Of a stretch of 21,167 nt of DNA, positions 16,549 to 21,167 are shown piece by piece. A program made the translations under genes and the position numbers. Numbering within the stretch: position 1 is the first letter of the stretch; each line of letters begins with the position of its first letter. The stretch comes from Akkermansiaceae bacterium (GTDB taxonomy: Bacteria > Verrucomicrobiota > Verrucomicrobiia > Verrucomicrobiales > Akkermansiaceae). The DNA lies in assembly GCA_023301335.1 (NCBI GenBank), contig JALZVA010000058.1:1-21167 (forward strand). The letters are read 5' to 3'. The notes under the pieces are model-generated. The model worked only from the letters and a program-made list of their open reading frames with translations. It was not told the origin of the DNA and made no database searches.

Positions 16549-17199
16549 ATGAAAGCTAAACACATTAACCATAAGGGGTTTACCCTTATTGAACTACTCG
16601 TCGTCATAGGCATCATCGCTGTTATTGCAAGTATTTCTATCCCCGTCAGCCTACGCGCACTCAATATAGCCCGGGAAACCGTCGCCTCTACAGCAATAAA
16701 AGACATCAATGCTGCGATCAATGACTATAAAGATGACTACTATGCCATTCCTGTAGGGATTATGCTCAATCAAGAATCGGCACTAACCAGTGACTCTGAT
16801 CCAACTGATCAAACAGCAGCTGTCGCCACCAACTGCTTCGATAAATTTATCGCAGCTCTCACAGGAGAAACAGCGGGTAACGAACGTGAAAAGCGCTACC
16901 TGCAGATGAACGACTGTAAATCTCCAGATGATGCTAGCTGTCGAGAAGGCTTAACTAGAGACGCTGCTGGTGGCGTCGCTCATGGCATCCTTGATCCGTG
17001 GGGGAATCCTTATTTTATTCAACTTGATTCAGATCTAGATAACACTGTCACCCTTGCCATCAATTCAACAGGAATAACAGGAACAACAGGCTACGAGGGA
17101 GAAATCAGGAACCTAGGCGGTAACTATGCCTTTCTCATCTCTGGCGGCCGTGATACAATGTTCACCATGGAAGACACAGACGTGGTCTCTCACGAATAA
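16549..17199 (+). CDS. Type II secretion-like pseudopilin (prepilin-type N-terminus)
   Basis: A 216-residue protein with a canonical class III signal: HINHKG, then FTLIELLVVIGIIAVIASIS. Prepilin peptidase would cut after Gly10 and methylate Phe11; Glu15 is the conserved +5 Glu. The ATG at 16549 gives a short basic leader; the in-frame ATG at 16492 would add 19 residues and make the leader too long. The C-terminal part contains ILDPWGNPYFIQLDSD and SGGRDTMF, resembling the calcium-binding major-pseudopilin (GspG) pattern. No other pilin, secretin or ATPase gene is adjacent, so it stands alone, like the many scattered pseudopilin genes of Verrucomicrobia and Planctomycetes. Its transcript probably ends at the hairpin at 17260-17297, inside the opposing gene. 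Confidence 0.88.
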   Translation: MKAKHINHKGFTLIELLVVIGIIAVIASISIPVSLRALNIARETVASTAIKDINAAINDYKDDYYAIPVGIMLNQESALTSDSDPTDQTAAVATNCFDKFIAALTGETAGNEREKRYLQMNDCKSPDDASCREGLTRDAAGGVAHGILDPWGNPYFIQLDSDLDNTVTLAINSTGITGTTGYEGEIRNLGGNYAFLISGGRDTMFTMEDTDVVSHE

Positions 17200-17208
17200 G
17201 AACAAGCC

Positions 17209-17697
17209 TTACTCGCCTTTGTTGAAATACACAGTGGCCTCGTGCATCGAAAGCTTCTTAAAAGCTACCTTGGGAATCCAAAGGTAGCTTTTTTTATTGG
17301 GATAAAGCAGCAGCCCCTTCTTGGTAATCGCTAGATCCACAAGCTTTTCCCACGGGATTTCAAAATCCCCTTGCCGTCCTTTAATCTCAATCCCCTGCTG
17401 AGAAAATACATAGCTAATACGCATCCCATACGCTACGTTTTTACGCACCATTCGCTCATGCCAGACCTGCCAGATCATCGGTCTTAGAAACCCCAAAGTT
17501 CCTCCCGCAACAAAAATATACCCCAACGGCTTCTGCCCAGTCAGAGCTAAAAAATACGTGCCTAAACACACGCAGAGAAAGCACACTACTGAGCGTAGCA
17601 GTATCCAACCACGACGGCGGTGCAGTAGATGCTGCATATAGGCTCCATGATAGTTCTTGTCATTCAAGACGAATGACACCGTATGCACTTTCTCCAT
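17209..17697 (-). CDS. YcxB-like membrane protein
   Basis: A 162-residue protein of unknown function. It begins with HTVSFVLNDKNYHGAYMQHLLHRRR, followed by two hydrophobic helices (about residues 31-50 and 58-74) and a soluble C-terminal part (YVFSQQGIEIKG...FEIPWEKLVDLAITKKGLLLY...YLWIPKVAF). This matches the YcxB-like pattern: two N-terminal membrane helices and a conserved W..l....l.......iPk..f end. The ATG at 17697 is chosen; an in-frame upstream ATG at 17775 would place the pnp terminator inside the coding sequence and adds residues unlike the family. It is downstream of pnp in the same direction, but the terminator between them separates the transcripts. Only nine bases separate its end from the convergent pseudopilin stop. 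Confidence 0.7.
   Translation of the reverse strand: MEKVHTVSFVLNDKNYHGAYMQHLLHRRRGWILLRSVVCFLCVCLGTYFLALTGQKPLGYIFVAGGTLGFLRPMIWQVWHERMVRKNVAYGMRISYVFSQQGIEIKGRQGDFEIPWEKLVDLAITKKGLLLYPNKKSYLWIPKVAFKKLSMHEATVYFNKGE
17260..17297 (+). terminator. Terminator of the pseudopilin gene, inside an opposing gene
   Basis: A perfect 12-base stem, AAAAGCTACCTT (17260-17271) and AAGGTAGCTTTT (17281-17292), with a 9-base loop, then further T residues on the plus strand. It lies about 60 bases after the pseudopilin stop and inside the C-terminal codons of the YcxB-like gene, where it encodes K-S-Y-L-W-I-P-K-V-A-F. The same hairpin on the minus strand has only a short T-run. Confidence 0.8.
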
Positions 17698-17730
17698 AGT
17701 CGAAGCCTTCCGTCCATCTCCCCGAGAGTC

Positions 17731-17768
17731 AAATAAAAACGGCACCTGCCAATCAGACAGGTGCCGTT
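17731..17768 (-). terminator. Rho-independent terminator of pnp
   Basis: A perfect 11-base stem, AACGGCACCTG (17738-17748) and CAGGTGCCGTT (17758-17768), with a 9-base loop. Read on the minus strand it is followed by TTTTATTT (17738 down to 17731). It sits 47 bases after the pnp stop and ahead of the YcxB-like start. Confidence 0.93.
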
Positions 17769-17815
17769 GTTTCACTTTAGAAAAGCTTAACGCTATCCTT
17801 TAGTTTTTTTAATTC

Positions 17816-19969
17816 TTAAGCTTCTTGATCAGTGTCGTCAGCAGAGTCGCTTGCCTCAGCTATCTTCGCATCACGGAGAGCTGCTTTGATAGACATTTTA
17901 ACGCGTCCCTTGTCATCTATACCGATACACTTCGCAGTGACTTCGTCACCTACTTTTACAACGTCTTCTGTCTTCTCTACACGGCCTTCTGCAAGCTCAG
18001 AGATGTGGATAAGTCCATCCTTACCAGGAAGCACCTCGATGAATGCACCGAATGCTGTCGTAGAAACAATCTTCCCTTTGTAAGTCTTATTCACTTCTAC
18101 TTCTGCAAACATTTGAGAAACCATCTCTACTGCACGGTCTAGGCTCTCCTTCTTTGCTGCGTAGATATGCACTGTCCCATCATCTTCGATGTTGAGGTCT
18201 GCACCTGACTCAGCTTGGATCGCCTTAATATTCTTACCACCAGGTCCGATCAGCATACCAATCTTATCTGGGTCGATTTTAACCGACTCGATACGTGGTG
18301 CGTTCTCGTTGATAGGAGCAGTCTCGTTAATCACAGAAAGCATCTTTTCAAGGATCACCTCACGGCCTTCCTTAGCTTGATACACAGCTTCTTCGAGAAT
18401 CTTAAGTGGGATACCGTCGAGCTTGAGGTCAAGCTGGTAAGAAGTCACACCTTCAGGTGTTCCACAAAGCTTAAAGTCCATGTCACCATAGAAATCTTCA
18501 GATCCTATGATGTCGAGCAGACGCTCATACTTCACCATTTCACCAGCTTCATTGAACTCTGTAACAAGTCCAACTGAGATACCAGATACAGGATTAAGGA
18601 GAGGTACACCAGCACCCATGAGTGACATCGTTCCCGCACACACTGTAGCCATTGATGAAGATCCGTTTGACTCAAGCACTTCTGACACAGTTCTCACTGC
18701 ATAAGGGAAGTCCTCTTCAGCTGGGATCACTGGAGCGATAGAACGCTCAGCAAGGTTCCCGTGTCCGATCTCACGGCGGTTAAGACCACCGAAACGTCCT
18801 GCTTCACCTACGGAGAAAGGAGGGAAAGAGTAGTGAAGGATAAAGCGCTTGCTCTCTTCTCCACCTGCATAGTTGTCAAAATATTGACGCTCGTCAGCAG
18901 GAGCCAACGTAGAAACAGCAAGTGCCTGAGTTTCCCCACGAGCAAATAATGCTGATCCGTGCACCTTAGGAAGAAGCCCCTCCTCTGCGAAAAGTGGACG
19001 TAGCTCAGCTGGCGTTCTGCCATCTGCACGCTTGCCCTTCTCCATGATAGAAATACGGAATGCCTTCTTCTGAAGGAATTCAAATGCCTGCTCGATCTGG
19101 AAATCTGTCGTGTCAGGGAAACGCTCCAAGATAGTGCTTTCCACCTCATCACGAAGTGCGCCTACCTTCTGTGCACGCTCAACCTTAGAATTTGCATAGA
19201 TAGCTGACTCGATACGGTCACCTGCAACTTCGTAAGCAATGTTAAGAAGGTCAGGAGCAGCTACTGAAACCTCGTATGGACGTGTTTCTTTACCACAAAT
19301 AGCTTTCAGCTCTTCCTGTGACGCCACAAGAATCTCCACCTGTGTCTGAGCAAAGTAAAGAGCCTTTACAAACTCCTCTTCAGGAATTTGGTCAGCACCA
19401 CCTTCGATCATGATCACATTTTCCTTATCTCCGACATACACAAGATCTAAATCAGACTCTTCACGCTGCTCGAAAGTTGGGTTCACCACGAACTCACCGT
19501 TTACACGACCAATACGGACTGCACCGATCGGGCGAGCAAATGGGATATCTGAGATAGCCAGTGCTGCAGAAGCACCGTTCATAGAAAGGATGTCTGCATC
19601 ATTGATGCCATCAGCTGATAGCATGAGTGCCACGATCTGTGTCTCATAGAGATAACCTTTCGGGAAAAGTGGGCGTAATGGACGGTCAGTCATACGGCAC
19701 GTGAGAATTTCCTTCTCCGTTGGACGTCCTTCGCGTTTAAAATATCCACCTGGAAAAACTCCAGCTGCGAATGCTCTTTCTTTATATTCAACGGAAAGCG
19801 GGAACCATGACTGCCCAGCCTTCACCTTTGTCTGAGAGACCGCTGTCACCAGCACATTTGTCTCTCCTGATGTTACTAATACTGCTCCGTCTGCGAGCTT
19901 TGCCATCTTACCTGTCTCAAAAGAGATAGGGTTTGAGCCTACTTGGCTCGTTACTTTATGTATATTCAT
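17816..19969 (-). CDS. pnp: Polyribonucleotide nucleotidyltransferase (PNPase)
   Basis: A 717-residue 3'-5' phosphorolytic exoribonuclease that degrades RNA to nucleoside diphosphates. It has two RNase PH-like cores (about residues 10-220 and 310-550) with an alpha-helical linker. Active-site features of the second core are present: FPPFSVGEAGRFGGLNRREIGHG, SNGSSSMATVCAGTMSLM, and LDIIGSEDFYGDMDFK with the conserved aspartates. A KH domain (IGMLIGPGGKNIKAIQ, GXXG loop) and an S1 domain (YKGKIVSTTAFGAFIEVLPGKDGLIHISEL) follow, then an acidic tail. Length is normal (E. coli 711). The ATG at 19969 has at best a weak AAGAAG purine stretch upstream. The usual partner rpsO is not upstream; instead there are about 700 non-coding bases with strong hairpins, hinting at leader-based control. 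Confidence 0.98.
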   Translation of the reverse strand: MNIHKVTSQVGSNPISFETGKMAKLADGAVLVTSGETNVLVTAVSQTKVKAGQSWFPLSVEYKERAFAAGVFPGGYFKREGRPTEKEILTCRMTDRPLRPLFPKGYLYETQIVALMLSADGINDADILSMNGASAALAISDIPFARPIGAVRIGRVNGEFVVNPTFEQREESDLDLVYVGDKENVIMIEGGADQIPEEEFVKALYFAQTQVEILVASQEELKAICGKETRPYEVSVAAPDLLNIAYEVAGDRIESAIYANSKVERAQKVGALRDEVESTILERFPDTTDFQIEQAFEFLQKKAFRISIMEKGKRADGRTPAELRPLFAEEGLLPKVHGSALFARGETQALAVSTLAPADERQYFDNYAGGEESKRFILHYSFPPFSVGEAGRFGGLNRREIGHGNLAERSIAPVIPAEEDFPYAVRTVSEVLESNGSSSMATVCAGTMSLMGAGVPLLNPVSGISVGLVTEFNEAGEMVKYERLLDIIGSEDFYGDMDFKLCGTPEGVTSYQLDLKLDGIPLKILEEAVYQAKEGREVILEKMLSVINETAPINENAPRIESVKIDPDKIGMLIGPGGKNIKAIQAESGADLNIEDDGTVHIYAAKKESLDRAVEMVSQMFAEVEVNKTYKGKIVSTTAFGAFIEVLPGKDGLIHISELAEGRVEKTEDVVKVGDEVTAKCIGIDDKGRVKMSIKAALRDAKIAEASDSADDTDQEA

Positions 19970-20062
19970 TTTCTTCTTTGCTTAACTTAATGAAATGCCC
20001 CTCCCCCAGAATACCATGAAACTGAAAAAGAACACTTCTACCGCCCTCTCAAAACTTTTCTG

Positions 20063-20093
20063 AAAAAACGGTGAGGTAAAAAACTACCCCTCA
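20063..20093 (-). terminator. Terminator-like hairpin ahead of pnp
   Basis: On the minus strand TGAGGGGTA and TACCTCA form seven pairs with a two-base bulge and a 6-base loop (20093-20072), then CCG and six Ts (20068-20063). It lies about 94 bases before the pnp start and could end an upstream RNA or work as an attenuator. Confidence 0.5.
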
Positions 20094-20100
20094 TTACTAC

Positions 20101-20133
20101 CCCGCTAGGCAGGGCGCCCCCTTTCCTAGCAGG
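20101..20133 (-). other. Very stable hairpin upstream of pnp
   Basis: On the minus strand CCTGCTAGG (20133-20125) pairs with CCTAGCGGG (20109-20101), eight Watson-Crick pairs plus one wobble, and inside it AGGG pairs with CCCT around a GGCG loop. It is not followed by Ts. In Escherichia coli a pnp leader hairpin cut by RNase III serves autoregulation; this hairpin could play a similar part, which is inference. Confidence 0.5.
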
Positions 20134-20577
20134 CAAACTATAAAAGTCAACCTACCTTTACCTTCTTCAAGCAACATCATTTTAAAACTTCATTCACCAT
20201 AAGTCACTCCATATTAAAACATTAATTACTGAACCACTAGAACCTTCGACAAAAGACACATACTGGTAAACCTATAAAAGGTTAAATGCTGAGCAGTCAT
20301 AGAGTCGTTACAACCTTGGCTTTTGAAATAGTAACTCTTAGTGGATTCGCAAATGACCACTTGTGCCCAGAATACTTCACAGATCCATTCAGGGTAGCTT
20401 CCTTGGTGATCGCCCCGAGTTTCCGCTATTGAAGAGGAACTGCAAGGAAGTAGCTCAACATGCAACAACCAGCAACATATTCCAAGACTCACACCTTCAG
20501 AAACAGCCCAATTCTACCTACTATGAGAATCCCATAAAGAACCCACAAGTAGTATACTCCTCGATTCTTAGCATCAT

Positions 20578-20608
20578 ATTATATGAGTCAGCTGTGACAC
20601 GTCCTCAA
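20578..20608 (-). promoter_or_regulatory. Candidate minus-strand promoter with flanking dyad
   Basis: On the minus strand TTGAGG (20608-20603), a 19-base spacer, and a perfect TATAAT (20583-20578). An inverted repeat, TATGAGT (20582-20588) and ACTCATA (20612-20618), centres 30 bases apart, straddles the promoter and could be an operator. It lies between the transposase stop and pnp and points towards pnp. Confidence 0.4.
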
Positions 20609-20625
20609 TCCACTCATACATATAA

Positions 20626-20670
20626 TATTTAGCACACTCTAAATAATTTCAAATTTTATATCGCTAAATA
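20626..20670. repeat. Inverted repeat just after the transposase stop
   Basis: TATTTAGC (20626-20633) and GCTAAATA (20663-20670), a perfect 8-base inverted repeat with a 29-base AT-rich loop, ending five bases beyond the transposase stop. IS200-like and REP-linked transposases act on palindromes close to their gene, so this may be such a site or just a 3' hairpin. Confidence 0.35.
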
Positions 20671-20675
20671 CAGTG

Positions 20676-21167
20676 TTACGAATGAGCAAACACATCTCTT
20701 TTCAAATCGCGCATACAATGTAGCGAGCTTCCTTTAACCTTCATCTTCCTCGCTCCTGTATCACGTTTTTCATACCTCCCCGTTCGAGCTTTTAACGCAT
20801 TGAAGAAATCATTCACGAAACCCTCACTTCCTATCACTAGGCCATCCGTGAAATAACGTGTCCTACAGCGTAGCACCTCACCCCAGGAAAGCTTTCCTCC
20901 AGAAGCTAAAATCTCTTCTACCTGATCCTTCGAAAAACCCTTCTTACGCTTCTTCATCTTCTGAGCAGATTGACCAAGTTGTAGTGAATCTCCCTCCTGA
21001 TAGCCATTCTCCTCTCCCTCTTCCGCTAACAACACACGATACTGCTCCATTGCCATAACCTGCGTCATCTTCCTATCTACCTCCTCCTTAATCCCCAGCT
21101 CACGCACATTCATCACAGCTAGTAGCCCTCTCTTCGCTAGCCTCTGCCCCGCCACCGCCTCAGCATA
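20676..21167 (-). CDS. Y1/REP-associated-like transposase, N-terminal part off the window
   Basis: The frame is open from the right edge to a TAA at 20676-20678, giving 163 visible residues; the true start lies beyond the window (codons upstream of the GTG at 21155 read Y-A-E-A in frame). The C-terminal block LRCRTRYFTDGLVIGSEGFVNDFF, with EKRDTGARKMK and LHCMRDLKRD, matches the C-terminal region of IS200-like Y1_Tnp proteins common in Verrucomicrobia. These are single-domain HUH transposases often domesticated as REP-associated (RAYT) proteins. The catalytic HUH and tyrosine residues should be in the missing N-terminal part, so activity cannot be judged. A Lys-rich stretch (KMKKRKKGFSKDQVEEIL) before the conserved block looks like a DNA-binding helix. 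Confidence 0.7.
   Translation of the reverse strand, partial: YAEAVAGQRLAKRGLLAVMNVRELGIKEEVDRKMTQVMAMEQYRVLLAEEGEENGYQEGDSLQLGQSAQKMKKRKKGFSKDQVEEILASGGKLSWGEVLRCRTRYFTDGLVIGSEGFVNDFFNALKARTGRYEKRDTGARKMKVKGSSLHCMRDLKRDVFAHS

Larger units (their letters stand above)
20063..20571 (-). ncRNA. Candidate structured RNA or long pnp leader
   Basis: Between pnp and the transposase (19970-20675) no open frame resembles a known protein. From the predicted minus-strand promoter, an RNA of roughly 500 bases would run to the terminator-like hairpin at 20063-20093. Along it I see several dyads on the minus strand: CTTCCTTG (20450-20443) pairing with CAAGGAAG (20405-20398), enclosing GGAAACT/AGTTCC (20424-20418 with 20441-20436); AGTGG with CCACT near 20360 and 20342; and AGAGTTAC with GTAA...CTCT near 20340-20303. 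I recognise no Rfam family by eye (not RNase P, tmRNA, SRP or a common riboswitch). It could be an independent small RNA, a regulatory leader of pnp, or merely decayed sequence. Confidence 0.25.

Noticed and set aside
17698..17775. Upstream in-frame start for the YcxB-like gene
   Set aside because: It would encode the pnp terminator hairpin and adds residues unlike the family's N-terminus.
17783..17823. AAGCTTAA/TTAAGCTT inverted repeat around the pnp stop codon
   Set aside because: The loop is 25 bases and a far better terminator follows it, so it is probably incidental.
20226..20492. Minus-strand open frame of 88 codons upstream of pnp
   Set aside because: No family resemblance (not ribosomal protein S15), Cys-rich and odd composition. 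It overlaps the predicted RNA stems, so it is probably chance.
20363..20632. Plus-strand open frame of 89 codons in the same gap
   Set aside because: No recognisable domain or start context, and it overlaps the minus-strand promoter and dyads.
1..21167. Defence system, CRISPR array, prophage or tRNA/rRNA genes
   Set aside because: No regularly spaced repeats, no phage or defence domains and no tRNA-like cloverleaf were seen anywhere in the window.

Overview
The window looks like an ordinary chromosomal segment of a Gram-negative bacterium, most probably a verrucomicrobium (a Rubritalea/Akkermansia-like relative is my guess, not proven). Reasons: outer-membrane lipoproteins of the BamD and LptE type, a mitochondrial/alphaproteobacterial-like PDH E2, a PolX directly after dnaX-ybaB, a lone type II pseudopilin, and a transposase C-terminus of the kind common in Verrucomicrobia. 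Base composition is moderate, and few start codons have a Shine-Dalgarno sequence. I see no phage, CRISPR array, tRNA or rRNA.

Layout. 1-920: 3' part of a DUF3137 membrane protein (+), meeting a convergent Nudix-like gene with a ruined catalytic box (934-1413, -). 1414-1628: divergent regulatory region with several dyads. 1629-4714: tightly packed, overlapping four-gene operon (BamD-like lipoprotein, LptE-like lipoprotein, rsmI, sugar-phosphate-isomerase-like TIM barrel). 4751-5374 (-): periplasmic amidase, divergent from clpX (5579-6862, +). 7030-10184: accB-accC followed by the PDH E2, so the biotin carboxyl carrier, biotin carboxylase and acetyl-CoA-forming E2 lie together; a textbook terminator closes the block at 10203-10240. 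10288-12579: exported coiled-coil/TPR protein. 12680-16404: dnaX-ybaB-polX replication/repair block. 16549-17199: pseudopilin, whose terminator lies inside the convergent YcxB-like gene (17209-17697, -). 17816-19969 (-): pnp, with its own strong terminator. 19970-20675: about 700 bases with no convincing gene, but with a consensus-like minus-strand promoter, several dyads, a very stable hairpin and a terminator-like hairpin upstream of pnp. 20676-21167 (-): 3' part of a Y1/RAYT-like transposase running off the window.

Most of the content is housekeeping: envelope assembly, cell-wall cleavage, proteolysis, fatty-acid precursor supply, DNA replication and RNA decay. I found no convincing new multi-gene system. 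The most interesting points are the structured stretch ahead of pnp (leader or small RNA), the terminator embedded in an opposing coding sequence, a DnaX with altered zinc ligands, a catalytically dead-looking Nudix protein, and the transposase fragment with a palindrome just after its stop codon.
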